Program-made: the position numbers and the translations under genes
Notes under the pieces: generated by a model
Told to the model about the DNA's origin: nothing
The model's input: only the letters and a program-made list of their open reading frames with translations
Database searches by the model: none
Part shown: piece by piece, positions 46,172 through 54,813 of the stretch
Position numbering within the stretch: the first letter of the stretch is position 1
Layout of the letters: each line of letters begins with the position of its first letter
Origin: Planctomycetota bacterium
GTDB lineage: Bacteria; Planctomycetota; Planctomycetia; Pirellulales; Pirellulaceae
Length of the DNA: 64,000 nt
Reading direction: 5' to 3'
NCBI GenBank assembly: GCA_026692865.1
Contig: JAPLNI010000051.1
Span: 236,531-300,530, forward strand

Positions 46172-46387
46172 AACAGGATTGGTCGCTCTCTCCGTAGAAA
46201 AAGCGAAAGCTCCCTGAAACAGACTCGAACATCGTACTCGACGGTTAACAGCATCAATATTTATGTTTGAGATTTACGTTTGAGGCGATTTGAAATCTTA
46301 CGCCACTTTTCAGAGGCTATACCTTAGTCATTCTCAAGAGTTCGGCGTTTGCCATAGTCGTGACCCGCTTCGGTCCGACGCAAAGGA

Positions 46388-46466
46388 GCATCCTGATTGA
46401 CCATGTTTCAACGCGTCGGTCGGCGTACCCCAGAGCATCCGATTTGACCACGTTTCGACGCACCGG
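46388..46466. repeat. two imperfect 48-bp tandem units
   Basis: AGCATCCTGATTGACCATGT with TTCAACGCGTCGGT is followed 48 bp later by AGCATCCGATTTGACCACGT with TTCGACGCACCGGT. About 28 of 34 positions agree. Confidence 0.5.
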
Positions 46467-46652
46467 TTTGACACGCCGGAGCGTCAAAAGTCGATCTTTC
46501 CAAGTCGATTTCATGCCCCCAAAACGCTGGCTAGTTCCATTCCGGCAATCGAGACTTGGGGACTAGCACAGCGAGCCGAGATGCGTTCCACGCGATGGAA
46601 AGTGGCTCTTTTCAAAATGAGTCGAACAACGTAAGTTAGTTTGAAAGGTAGA

Positions 46653-46799
46653 ATGAAACTAACCATCTTCCCGCTCGCATTCGCGTTGCTGGTGACATCG
46701 GTCGCGTTCTTTTACAATGGAACGAATTGGACTAGTGTGAACATCGCCGATAACGCCAATATGTACGCGCATTGGATCGGCTGGCTTATGACTCCGTAG
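46653..46799 (+). CDS. 48-residue signal-peptide or single-helix protein
   Basis: Short ORF with AAAGGTAGA upstream of ATG. MKLTIFPLAFALLVTSVAFF is a hydrophobic segment, then a Tyr/Asn/Trp-rich end. It ends 39 bp before the metallophosphoesterase on the same strand, so it could be co-transcribed. Not recognised; moderate support only. Confidence 0.35.
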   Translation: MKLTIFPLAFALLVTSVAFFYNGTNWTSVNIADNANMYAHWIGWLMTP

Positions 46800-46838
46800 A
46801 AGCGGTTATTCCCTAAACCTGACCCAATTGAACTCGGC

Positions 46839-47969
46839 ATGAATAACCAGATGTTTGCTCGACGCCGCTTCATCCAAACGGCATTGTGTGCTGCCGCAGC
46901 ACCCCGTCTCGTACAAGCTGAAAGCGCGAAGCCGTTCTCCTTCATCTTGCTCGGCGACTTGCACTACGACCAACTGAATCATCACGACTTTCAATGGCTC
47001 GAAACGCACAAGGCGGGCGATCTCTCGCAGATCAAGAACTACAGCAGGCTCACAAGAGAAGTCATGCCGAGCATGTTTGCGGCAGTGAACCAGCGCCTTG
47101 TCGCCTTGCGCGAAAGCGCCGCGCCACCTGTGTTTATTCTTCAAGTCGGCGATCTGGTGGAGGGTTTATGCGGCAGTGCGGAACTCGCCGCAAAACAGAA
47201 TCGCGAGGCGCTAGAGTTCATCGCGAAGGCGGATTTTGGTCTGCCGTTCCTATTTACCAAAGGCAATCATGACGTGACGGGCGATGGCGCGGTGGAGGCG
47301 TTCGGCGAGGTGCTGCTGCCGTTCATGACGCAACAGGCACAGCGAGTCAACAGCAGCGCCATGCACTCGAAGGCGAACTATACCCTGACGCACGCGGATA
47401 CGCAGTTCGCGTTCTTCGATGCCTATGCGAGCGACAGTCTGGATTGGCTCGAAGCTGTTGCATCGAAACGCACCGCATCGCAATGGTTCGTCGCCATTCA
47501 TCCTCCCGTCGTGCCGTACGGTGCGCGAGCAACATGGCACATTTTCTCCGATGACAAGTCCGCGAGCAAACGTGCGAAGTTGCTCGACATTCTCGGCCAG
47601 CACGAGGCGATCGTGCTGGGAGGGCATCTGCACAAGTTCTCCGCATTGGTTCGACAGGCAGGGGGCAAGCGTTTCACCCAACTGGCGGTCAGCAGCGTCG
47701 TCTCGGCACTAGATGAAAAGCCTCGCGATGTGCTCCACGGCGTGGCAGCCTACAATGGCGATCAAGTCAACCTGGAGCCGCAGCACTCGCCCAACACAGT
47801 GACGCAGCGTCGCGACATCTACGAAGTCGAACGCAAGCAGTTGACTGCCTTCGATTATGCCAACACTGCTGGCTTCGCAGTTGTCACGGTGAACGGCGGC
47901 CAAGTCGAAGCTACGATTCACGCCGGGTCGCGACAGGTCGCTTTCCAAAAGGTGCCGCTGTCTGCATAA
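46839..47969 (+). CDS. secreted calcineurin-like metallophosphoesterase
   Basis: 376 residues. Twin-arginine-like leader (FARRRFIQTALCAAAA). Metal-binding motifs of the fold: LLGDLHYD, QVGDLVEG, GNHD (in FTKGNHDVTGDG) and LGGHLHKF. The reaction is phosphomonoester or phosphodiester hydrolysis, substrate unknown. G+C is higher than in core genes, like the sulfatase. It is the last clear gene of the island. Confidence 0.88.
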   Translation: MNNQMFARRRFIQTALCAAAAPRLVQAESAKPFSFILLGDLHYDQLNHHDFQWLETHKAGDLSQIKNYSRLTREVMPSMFAAVNQRLVALRESAAPPVFILQVGDLVEGLCGSAELAAKQNREALEFIAKADFGLPFLFTKGNHDVTGDGAVEAFGEVLLPFMTQQAQRVNSSAMHSKANYTLTHADTQFAFFDAYASDSLDWLEAVASKRTASQWFVAIHPPVVPYGARATWHIFSDDKSASKRAKLLDILGQHEAIVLGGHLHKFSALVRQAGGKRFTQLAVSSVVSALDEKPRDVLHGVAAYNGDQVNLEPQHSPNTVTQRRDIYEVERKQLTAFDYANTAGFAVVTVNGGQVEATIHAGSRQVAFQKVPLSA

Positions 47970-48292
47970 GAAGCTTATGCGAATGCACATGCTACTTCCA
48001 CGTGCCAGTGCGAGACGGAAATGCGCAGGGATCAGCAATCGACCTGACTTGCGTTGAATCATCGTGTTGCTTGGGCCACAGCCATATTACTGAGACCAAC
48101 CCGCAGCCCATTCAAGATTGAAACGAGTCAACGTCAGAAGATCACCAGCGGGTTTCGAGTGCCACCTAGATGCGAAGCAAACATCTTGGTCCATTAAAAC
48201 GGCGTACACATCGCCCAAGCAAAACCGACCGGGTATCGAAAACGCGAATCAGGTCGCTTCTTGACGCCATGCGGCTGATCGGGCATGCACAG
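47970..48292. other. stretch at the probable right end of the island
   Basis: About 320 bp between the convergent metallophosphoesterase and rpiB. GGGTTTCGAGTGCC at about 48154-48167 weakly resembles a tRNA T-arm but does not match the tRNA-Val end well enough to be called attR. Confidence 0.3.
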
Positions 48293-48775
48293 TTATCGAT
48301 TTGGCCCGCTCACTATGCCGCTTGAGGGGCCGCTGTGATTTTGCTCGAGGGCGACAATTTTTTCTAAACGTCTTTGATGTCGACCACCTTCGAATTCGGT
48401 TGCGAGCCAGATTCGGACCAAGTCACCAACGGGGCGGTCGCCGATGAGATCGCCTGGCAAGCACAGAATATTCACATCGTTATGGCGGCGGCACATTTCA
48501 GCCATGACTTCGTCGTCGCACGAAGCGGCACGAACGTTGGGGAATTTATTGGCGGCGATTGCCATACCAATCCCCGTTCCACAAATCAAAATACCTCGTT
48601 CGACTCGTCCATCGGAGACTCGTGCAGCGACTTCCAGAGCATAGTCTGGATAGTCGACGGCGCTGTCACCTTGGGTGCCGAAGTCGAGTGTTTCGTGTCC
48701 GTCAGCTTGCAGGAGTGTGACGAGCTTGCTTTTGATTTGGTAGCCGCGATGATCGCTTCCGAGTGCTAGTCGCAT
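48293..48775 (-). CDS. rpiB: ribose-5-phosphate isomerase B
   Basis: 160 residues. MRLALGSDHRGYQIKSKL is the family start, and RGILICGTGIGMAIAANK with the catalytic Cys and FPNVRAASCDDEVMAEMCRRHND are the RpiB active-site motifs. It interconverts ribulose-5-phosphate and ribose-5-phosphate. It lies 9 bp after the Sua5-phosphatase fusion gene on the same strand, so the two form an operon. Confidence 0.95.
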   Translation of the reverse strand: MRLALGSDHRGYQIKSKLVTLLQADGHETLDFGTQGDSAVDYPDYALEVAARVSDGRVERGILICGTGIGMAIAANKFPNVRAASCDDEVMAEMCRRHNDVNILCLPGDLIGDRPVGDLVRIWLATEFEGGRHQRRLEKIVALEQNHSGPSSGIVSGPNR

Positions 48776-48784
48776 GGTTCTCTC

Positions 48785-50020
48785 TCAGACGTTTTTGATC
48801 CAGGTTGGAAATGACTTTGTATCAAGCTTTTCGACCCACTCATCTAGACATTGATCGATTCGATCAGCACATTTTCGATAAGCTTCGATTGGTCCGCCGT
48901 AGGGGTCGCTGACATCGCTGCCAGCCGATGCGAGGCAAAATACTTTAGAACTGACGTGTGGCCATCTGCTTAAAATTGCTTGTCGATGATTTGATGTCAT
49001 CGTGAGGATGAGATCGGAACGCTCGAGTAGGCTTTGCGAGATGGACCGTGATTGATGTTCGTCAAGACTTAGGCCTCGTTCCTTCATCGCCATTAGTGCT
49101 CCCTCAGAGGCCGGGCCCCCGGGTTGAGCCGCGACGCCTGCGGAAACGACTCGAAAAGTCACCGATTCGACGTGCGATTTGAGCTTATCCTTGAGCAACG
49201 ATTCTGCCATTGGCGAGCGACAGGTGTTTCCAGTGCACACGATAAGTATCGTGAACGAAGTGGATGAAGAAAGATTTTCGGCAGTCATCAAACCCTCTCG
49301 TAAAATTTCGCAACGATTTCCCTCGACTCGTACAACGGTCGTCACGCCCACTCGGTCAATCGTTCCGGAATCGATTACGAAGGCTACATCTTCAGAGACT
49401 TGCGACGGCTCGTTTGCGAGAATTGATTTATCAAATCGAGGTGACTGTTTAAGTGATTGCTTTTCATTGCTGGTATTGATAGTCCCGGGGTCTGCTGAAT
49501 CGGTAACTGTAGAAAACGAGGAAACCGTAGAGCTGAAGGAACGCCACGCGGGCATAAGAACTAGCGGACCTGCGGTGAGTCTGGCAACTTGCAGAAAAGC
49601 TTCATGCCTTGGATTGGATACGCCGAACCAGCCATCTTCGGCAAGTATTAAATTACGAGTCTCTTGCGGAAGTGCACCGATTAGGCTGCCCGGATCGTCG
49701 TTTTGGAATACAAGATCAACTGGGCCTGGCCAGCAGCGTTGTGCAATGCGTATTGCGACTTCGGAAGCCGAAGGTGAATAGTCCAGGAGCTCGCCAACCG
49801 ACCTCATCATCAGGAAGGCTCGCGGTTCGCGTGATTGTCGATCCGGGCTAACCAAGCGGCTCATCTTTTCAATCGAGTGCGGACGCAAACCGCTCGCGGC
49901 AACCTTATAGTGGCCGTCGTTTGGGAAGGCAACAAGATGCCCTTCCGCCAAGGCTTGAACAGCCGTGTGAATTACATCTCGTGGATCTTCAGTTTTTCTC
50001 CAGTCGAGTATTTTGGTCAT
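48785..50020 (-). CDS. fusion of Sua5/YrdC-like and low-molecular-weight phosphatase (YwlE-like) domains
   Basis: 411 residues from the ATG at 50020 (an upstream ATG at 50056 is also in frame). Residues about 1-180 are a diverged Sua5/YrdC fold: GHLVAFPNDGHYKVAASG, then RCWPGPVDLVF and the SNPRHEAFLQVARL segment; the basic KR-type residues of the active family are partly altered. After a linker, residues about 255-400 are a low-molecular-weight phosphatase with P-loop CTGNTCRSPMAES and SDPYGG. The Thr in C-T-G-N-T-C-R is the residue that favours phosphoarginine in YwlE. The gene leads into rpiB. Confidence 0.82.
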   Translation of the reverse strand: MTKILDWRKTEDPRDVIHTAVQALAEGHLVAFPNDGHYKVAASGLRPHSIEKMSRLVSPDRQSREPRAFLMMRSVGELLDYSPSASEVAIRIAQRCWPGPVDLVFQNDDPGSLIGALPQETRNLILAEDGWFGVSNPRHEAFLQVARLTAGPLVLMPAWRSFSSTVSSFSTVTDSADPGTINTSNEKQSLKQSPRFDKSILANEPSQVSEDVAFVIDSGTIDRVGVTTVVRVEGNRCEILREGLMTAENLSSSTSFTILIVCTGNTCRSPMAESLLKDKLKSHVESVTFRVVSAGVAAQPGGPASEGALMAMKERGLSLDEHQSRSISQSLLERSDLILTMTSNHRQAILSRWPHVSSKVFCLASAGSDVSDPYGGPIEAYRKCADRIDQCLDEWVEKLDTKSFPTWIKNV

Positions 50021-50178
50021 CAATTGAGTGACGTTGAAAGGTCCGAGCTCGATCACTTGACAAAATCATTTACGCCAAGCCACCGAAGATGAGTATAACT
50101 TAACATATAGCCTTTCCACAACTTGGCATCCGAAACGGCACTCTTGTAAAGCACACAAATCATGATGGATTATTAAAC

Positions 50179-51210
50179 ATGCATTCGAGGGAGGAGCCTA
50201 CTCAAACAGACTTAGACCGTCGACAATGGATGGGATTAGGAATTGCCGCCACGGTAACGGCTTGTCTTGAAACAATGACCGTCGTGGGATGTGGCAGTGC
50301 ACTGAATAACTCGATTAAGTCACAAGATGGGGGGGCGATTTCCAGTCAAGTATCCGGAATAGATGTGCTCGTTTGGGGGCGGCTAGGTTTAGCGGATGGT
50401 CGCTTTCAAAAGCCCCGGGCGATGGTAATCGACTCGGAGGATCAACTATACATTGTTGATAAAACAGGACGAATACAAGTATTCGATGCGAACGGAAATT
50501 TTTTGCGAAAATGGAACACGCCCGCAATTGCAAATGGAAAGCCGACTGGGCTTGGTATCAATTGCGATAACTTGTTGATGGTCGCTGATACACATTATTT
50601 CCAGATCTTGTTCTACATGCTTGATGGGACACCCGTGCCGGAGAAAACAATCGGTGGGACGAACGGTCCCAATGTAGGACAATTCGCTTTTGTGACGGAT
50701 GTTCTTCAGGACCGCGAAGGCAACTACTTTATCTCAGAATATGGTGAGTTTGATCGAATCCAAAAGTATTCGTCGAACGGTGAGTTTATTTGTCGATTTG
50801 GAGAGACCGGCAATGGGCCGCTGCAATTCAGTCGTCCTCAATCGATGGTAATGGATTCCGAAGGTAATCTATGGATCAGCGACGCTTGCAATCACCGAAT
50901 CCAAGTCGTTCGCTGTGTAAAGGAACAACCGGAATTGGTCCGGATGATTGGCAAGCAAGGGAGTAATCCTGGCGAGTTCCACTACCCATATGGGATTCAG
51001 CTTGGAGTCGACGATTTTCTTTACGTGGCTGAGTTTGGAAATCATCGAATTCAAAAACTTGACTTGCACGGGAAGCCGATAGGGCATTGGGGGGAACCTG
51101 GTCGAAGACCTGGCCAATTAGACCAGCCTTGGACGCTCGCTCAAGATAGCCTTGAGCGGGTTCATATCTTGGACTCGGGAAATAATCGAGTGCAACGCAT
51201 AACTTTGTAG
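50179..51210 (+). CDS. NHL-repeat lipoprotein
   Basis: 343 residues. Twin-arginine motif DRRQWMGLG, then a hydrophobic part and lipobox VVGCGS at about residue 38. The rest has six NHL-type blades (for example AMVIDSEDQLYIVDKTGRIQ and DSEGNLWISDACNHRIQVV), forming a beta-propeller. Envelope-anchored binding protein; ligand unknown. It starts about 160 bp from the fusion gene, divergently. Confidence 0.82.
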   Translation: MHSREEPTQTDLDRRQWMGLGIAATVTACLETMTVVGCGSALNNSIKSQDGGAISSQVSGIDVLVWGRLGLADGRFQKPRAMVIDSEDQLYIVDKTGRIQVFDANGNFLRKWNTPAIANGKPTGLGINCDNLLMVADTHYFQILFYMLDGTPVPEKTIGGTNGPNVGQFAFVTDVLQDREGNYFISEYGEFDRIQKYSSNGEFICRFGETGNGPLQFSRPQSMVMDSEGNLWISDACNHRIQVVRCVKEQPELVRMIGKQGSNPGEFHYPYGIQLGVDDFLYVAEFGNHRIQKLDLHGKPIGHWGEPGRRPGQLDQPWTLAQDSLERVHILDSGNNRVQRITL

Positions 51211-51673
51211 CCCTCCGGCTTGGCGGAGCTTTAAGATTTATCTATCGGTTGTCGAGCTAAAAAGTCTTCGCTAACCAAACGATTTAGTTGTCACGCGAGG
51301 CTCTTTCAACTCGTAACGTCGCTAGCCCGAAAGCTGTGACAAGTCACAGCAGTCCACATTTGGAGTGCTCCGGCTTGGCGGAGCTTTAAGATTTATCTAT
51401 CGGGTCTCAAAGTAAAAAATCCTTGCTAACCAAACGGTTCTGTTGTCACGCGAGAGTCTTTCTTTTCGTCGCATCGCTCGCCCGAAAGCTGTGACGAGTC
51501 ACTGCACTCCAAAGAAAGACCTGCATTTTCGACACCAAACGGCCTCCAAAACGCCGAATCGAGGCGTTCTGTGGTCAATTTTGGGTTGCCGTGAGAGGCC
51601 TATCTAGCATACAATATTCGCGGTGAAGTTTCTTTCAAATCCGTTTCTAAATCACACTCTTGGGATATTTACG
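51211..51673. other. intergenic region with two tandem hairpin units
   Basis: About 460 bp from the NHL gene to the Fe-S carrier gene. Most of it is the tandem pair listed at 51213-51511. No protein gene is seen. Confidence 0.6.
51213..51511 (+). repeat. tandem direct repeat of about 155 bp with hairpins
   Basis: Unit 1 starts at 51213, unit 2 at 51368. Both begin CTCCGGCTTGGCGGAGCTTT (a hairpin) and contain GCTAACCAAACG, TTGTCACGCGAG and GCCCGAAAGCTGTGAC. Unit 1 ends with the perfect hairpin GCTGTGAC-AA-GTCACAGC; unit 2 has one mismatch in it. Confidence 0.85.
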
Positions 51674-52006
51674 ATGGCGTTAGTACTTACCGAAAAAGCT
51701 GCTGAACAAGTATTGAAGTTCAAGCATGAAAATAGTTTGTCCGATGATGCGTTCCTGAGAATTGGCATTTCTGCTGGCGGTTGCAGCGGATTCAGCTACG
51801 AAATAACGTTCGACGATAGTTTTGACGCAACCAAAGACAGCCGATACGAGCAGCACGGTGTCTCGTTAGTTGTTGACAAAAAGAGTTCGATATTGCTCGA
51901 CGGAACACAAGTTGATTGGCACGAGAGCTTTGACAAGCGAGGCTTCACCTTTGAAAACCCGAACGCGGTAAAGAGCTGTGGTTGCGGTAGCTCGTTCCAA
52001 GTTTAG
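51674..52006 (+). CDS. A-type iron-sulfur carrier (IscA/ErpA/HesB family)
   Basis: 110 residues from the ATG at 51674; a GTG upstream adds 17 residues that do not fit the family. The conserved Cys triad is present: GISAGGCSGFSYEITF, and SCGCGSSFQV at the C-terminus (C and CGC). A-type carriers bind [2Fe-2S] or iron and pass it to apoproteins. No other isc/suf gene is adjacent. A terminator follows. Confidence 0.93.
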   Translation: MALVLTEKAAEQVLKFKHENSLSDDAFLRIGISAGGCSGFSYEITFDDSFDATKDSRYEQHGVSLVVDKKSSILLDGTQVDWHESFDKRGFTFENPNAVKSCGCGSSFQV

Positions 52007-52033
52007 TCGGTCAATAGCAAGTTAACGATTTGT

Positions 52034-52067
52034 AAAGTCAGGCCTGTACAGTGCCTGACTTTTTTTG
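52034..52067 (+). terminator. rho-independent terminator after the Fe-S carrier gene
   Basis: AGTCAGGC and GCCTGACT form an 8-bp stem around CTGTACAGT and are followed by seven T. Confidence 0.85.
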
Positions 52068-52123
52068 TTTAACCATGTTGCGACAGTCTTGCAGAGCACA
52101 ACATCTGTTCGAGGAGAATCTGG

Positions 52124-52903
52124 ATGCAACCAAAAAAAATCGGGTTACTGTTTCTTCACGGATATCCTCTCGATCGTCGGATGTGGGACGCTCAAGTCGC
52201 ATTCTTCCGCAATAAGTACACGATCGTGCGACCAGATTTCGCTAGCTTCCAGTGGAGTACGATGGCTGAGTTAGCGGACCAGATTGCATTGGATGCTAAG
52301 GTGCCCGGGCACACATCCGTTGAAGCAAATCTAGATACATGGCCTGAAAAGTGGATCGTATGTGGATTGTCGATGGGCGGTTATGTCGCTTTGGAGTTTT
52401 GGAAGCGTCATCGTGATCTCGTGGCTGGATTGGTGCTTAGCAACACGAAGGCCAGCGTCGACGATGAAAACGCAAAGGCCAACCGACGGTCGGTCATCGA
52501 ACGAGCGATTGCCGAAGGTAGCGAATGCGTAACTCTTCCCATGATTCCGAAGTTACTCTCCGCTCTTACGATCGAGACACAAAGCGATGTGGTTGCCGCG
52601 GTAAGCCAAATGATGCGAGACACTTCGATTGCCTCGATCGGTCGATTTCAACGGGCCATGATCGATCGTCAGGATTTCACGGATGCAATAACGCGCTTTG
52701 ATCTGCCCGCTTTGGTGATTGCCGGTTCTGAAGACGGCATAACTCCGGCCGGCATGATGGAGTCGATGGCTGATCGGATACCGCAATCCTCGTTTAGGGT
52801 GATCAGCAATGCCGGGCATGTGACTCCAATGGAGAATCCGAGGGACTGGAACGACGCTCTGGCTGAGTTTGCGCAAAGGCTTGAACAACAGGAAAATGCT
52901 TAG
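52124..52903 (+). CDS. alpha/beta-hydrolase
   Basis: 259 residues. LLFLHGYPLDRRMWDAQV is the oxyanion-side HG motif, VCGLSMGGYVALEFW contains the nucleophile Ser, AGSEDGITPA the acid Asp and ISNAGHVTPMENP the His. Close relatives include esterases, BioH and small haloperoxidase-like enzymes; substrate unknown. It stands between two unrelated genes after a terminator, so it has its own promoter. Confidence 0.88.
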   Translation: MQPKKIGLLFLHGYPLDRRMWDAQVAFFRNKYTIVRPDFASFQWSTMAELADQIALDAKVPGHTSVEANLDTWPEKWIVCGLSMGGYVALEFWKRHRDLVAGLVLSNTKASVDDENAKANRRSVIERAIAEGSECVTLPMIPKLLSALTIETQSDVVAAVSQMMRDTSIASIGRFQRAMIDRQDFTDAITRFDLPALVIAGSEDGITPAGMMESMADRIPQSSFRVISNAGHVTPMENPRDWNDALAEFAQRLEQQENA

Positions 52904-53041
52904 ATTTGCGGGGTTGGTGGGTTGCTGGGTTGAGGTTACTTACCCATAATCTTGCCTAATAGAAGTTTGGCTTCTGGGGTGGTGAGGAGTTCTCATCTAC
53001 TTGTTCTTGTTTCGTCGTAAATTCCCCTTGGAGAATTCCTG

Positions 53042-54046
53042 ATGGCTCTTGTGCCGCTTCGCAAAGTACTCGATCACGCAGCAGAAAATGGTTACGGAGT
53101 GGCCGCGTTCAATGTCAACAACATGGAACAAATTCAGTCGATCATGGAAGCCGCCAAAGAGACCAATTCACCGGTCATTATTCAAGCTTCCCGCGGTGCC
53201 CGGGCCTACTCGCAAGACGCGTTCCTGCGCCATTTGATGTTGGCTGCCGTTGAGCTCTATCCGCAGATTCCAATCGTTATGCACCAGGACCACGGTAACT
53301 CGCCTGCGACCTGCAAGTCTGCAATCGATAACGGTTTTACTTCCGTGATGATGGATGGATCTTTGGGCGAAGACGGGAAGACTCCGGCTTCGTTTGAATA
53401 CAACGTTCAGGTAACTGCTGAAGTGGTCAAGATGGCACACGCACGCAACGTTTCGGTCGAAGGCGAACTGGGATGCTTGGGCTCCTTGGAAACCGGTGGC
53501 GGTGAAGCAGAAGACGGACACGGAGCCGAAGGAGTTCTTAGCCATGATCAATTGTTGACCGATCCAGCTGAAGCCGCCGAGTTTGTGAAGCTGACTAACT
53601 GCGATGCCTTGGCCGTTGCGATAGGAACAAGCCACGGTGCCTACAAGTTCACTCGAAAGCCCGACGGTGAAGTGCTCGCGATGGATCGAATTGAAGCGAT
53701 CCATAAGATGCTGCCAAATACGCACCTTGTCATGCACGGTAGCAGCAGCGTTCCGCAAGAATTGCAAGACATCATCAATGAATTCGGCGGGCAAATGAAG
53801 CAAACCTGGGGTGTCCCTGTTGAGGAAATTCAGCGCGGCATCAAGTCTGGCGTTCGCAAGATTAACGTCGACACCGATTGCCGAATGGCAATCACTGGAG
53901 CGATTCGCAAGGTGTTGATGCAATCACCAGAAAAGTTCGACCCTCGCGATTATCTCAAGCCAGCACGGACAGCCATGAAAGACGTCTGTGCCGCTCGGAT
54001 GATCTCGTTCGGACAAGCTGGAAACGCCAGCAAAATCAAGGTTTAA
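53042..54046 (+). CDS. fba: class II fructose-bisphosphate aldolase
   Basis: 334 residues, normal. [38 protein letters not shown] (zinc-binding His), [21 protein letters not shown] and VMHGSSSVP are all aldolase motifs. Zn2+-dependent cleavage of fructose-1,6-bisphosphate in glycolysis and its reverse. It is CbbA/Fba-type, as in many planctomycetes. It is probably transcribed alone. Confidence 0.96.
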   Translation: MALVPLRKVLDHAAENGYGVAAFNVNNMEQIQSIMEAAKETNSPVIIQASRGARAYSQDAFLRHLMLAAVELYPQIPIVMHQDHGNSPATCKSAIDNGFTSVMMDGSLGEDGKTPASFEYNVQVTAEVVKMAHARNVSVEGELGCLGSLETGGGEAEDGHGAEGVLSHDQLLTDPAEAAEFVKLTNCDALAVAIGTSHGAYKFTRKPDGEVLAMDRIEAIHKMLPNTHLVMHGSSSVPQELQDIINEFGGQMKQTWGVPVEEIQRGIKSGVRKINVDTDCRMAITGAIRKVLMQSPEKFDPRDYLKPARTAMKDVCAARMISFGQAGNASKIKV

Positions 54047-54189
54047 CTTGGAACAGCATAGGTAAGTGGGGCAGCTTTAGTGACTGCGAGTGCCAGTTCT
54101 TCTAGGGGATTCCTTTATGAAGAACTCCCCTTAGGGATGGTTAAATTTCCATTAAGTGTTAACAGGCGATAAATAATTGCCTTTAAAGC

Positions 54190-54219
54190 TTGACATCGTC
54201 TGTTCACTTCCGGCACAAT
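54190..54219 (+). promoter_or_regulatory. candidate sigma-70 promoter of the zinc-ribbon gene
   Basis: TTGACA at 54190-54195, and CACAAT 18 bp further on (54214-54219), a 4/6 match to TATAAT. The ATG follows about 90 bp downstream. Confidence 0.4.
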
Positions 54220-54311
54220 AGCCAGCCGCTCGGTACGGCATGGAACTAGCCTCTTTCTATCGAGTGAATTATCGTCGCTGAATTCTCTCGTCTCGAATGG
54301 AGTTTTGACCC

Positions 54312-54587
54312 ATGGGCTCATCAATCCGATTTACCAAGCCATGTTCCACTTGCGGTAGAAACATTGAAATTCCGATTGCTCACTTGGGACGAGAAGTCGC
54401 TTGTGGGCATTGTGGAGCTCGATTCGTCGCATCGATAGTGGATCGATCTTTTTCCAAGGAAGGTTCGCAAAACCTTGACGATAGAATCGATCGACTATTG
54501 GCTGTAGGACCTCACTCAACAGACAGATCGCGGACTTTCCCGCGGACCAGTCACGCGCCTTCACCTAGCGTCGCGTACGAGGTATAG
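54312..54587 (+). CDS. small zinc-ribbon protein
   Basis: 91 residues. A four-Cys ribbon, CSTCGRNIEIPIAHLGREVA then CGHCGA, resembles rubredoxin-like and transcription-factor zinc ribbons in planctomycetes. The remaining part is a charged Ser/Arg-rich tail. It may help bind nucleic acid or act as an adaptor. Function unknown. Confidence 0.7.
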   Translation: MGSSIRFTKPCSTCGRNIEIPIAHLGREVACGHCGARFVASIVDRSFSKEGSQNLDDRIDRLLAVGPHSTDRSRTFPRTSHAPSPSVAYEV

Positions 54588-54813
54588 CATCAAGACTGTC
54601 TTGAAATTGTTGCGTGAATCAAAAAAGTTACTTCCGTGAGCGACTTGAACTCTACTCACGAATGGAATGAGGTGCAACACACAAGCCACACGGTAAATTA
54701 ACCATTTCTTCAATCTTTTCGATGTCGATTCTTCATGTCTGACGTTTATTTTCGCACTCTATAGGGCGTAAATTTTATTCAACATGTTGCTTTGATTAGT
54801 GGAGTGGGTAAGT

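Larger units (their letters stand above)
45796..46652. other. gene-poor island stretch with repeats and a minus-strand terminator
   Basis: About 860 bp upstream of the DUF2924 module. It contains the second copy of the island direct repeat (45978-46135), a minus-strand terminator (46131-46171) and two imperfect tandem units at 46388-46466. No protein gene is supported. Confidence 0.4.

Noticed and set aside
40786..46240. Several GTTAAC/GCTAAC strings in the island gaps, suggesting integron attC sites
   Set aside because: Paired R'' and R' boxes with a proper stem could not be built, the integrase lacks the features of IntI, and the strings are short enough to occur by chance.
48150..48172. 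GGGTTTCGAGTGCC as a possible attR (copy of the tRNA-Val 3' end)
   Set aside because: It fits only the general T-arm pattern and does not match the tRNA-Val end in the flanking bases.
50651..50676. GGTGGGACGAACGGTCCCAA as a family B repeat
   Set aside because: It lies inside the NHL gene in frame and matches only the GGGAC...GTCCC core.
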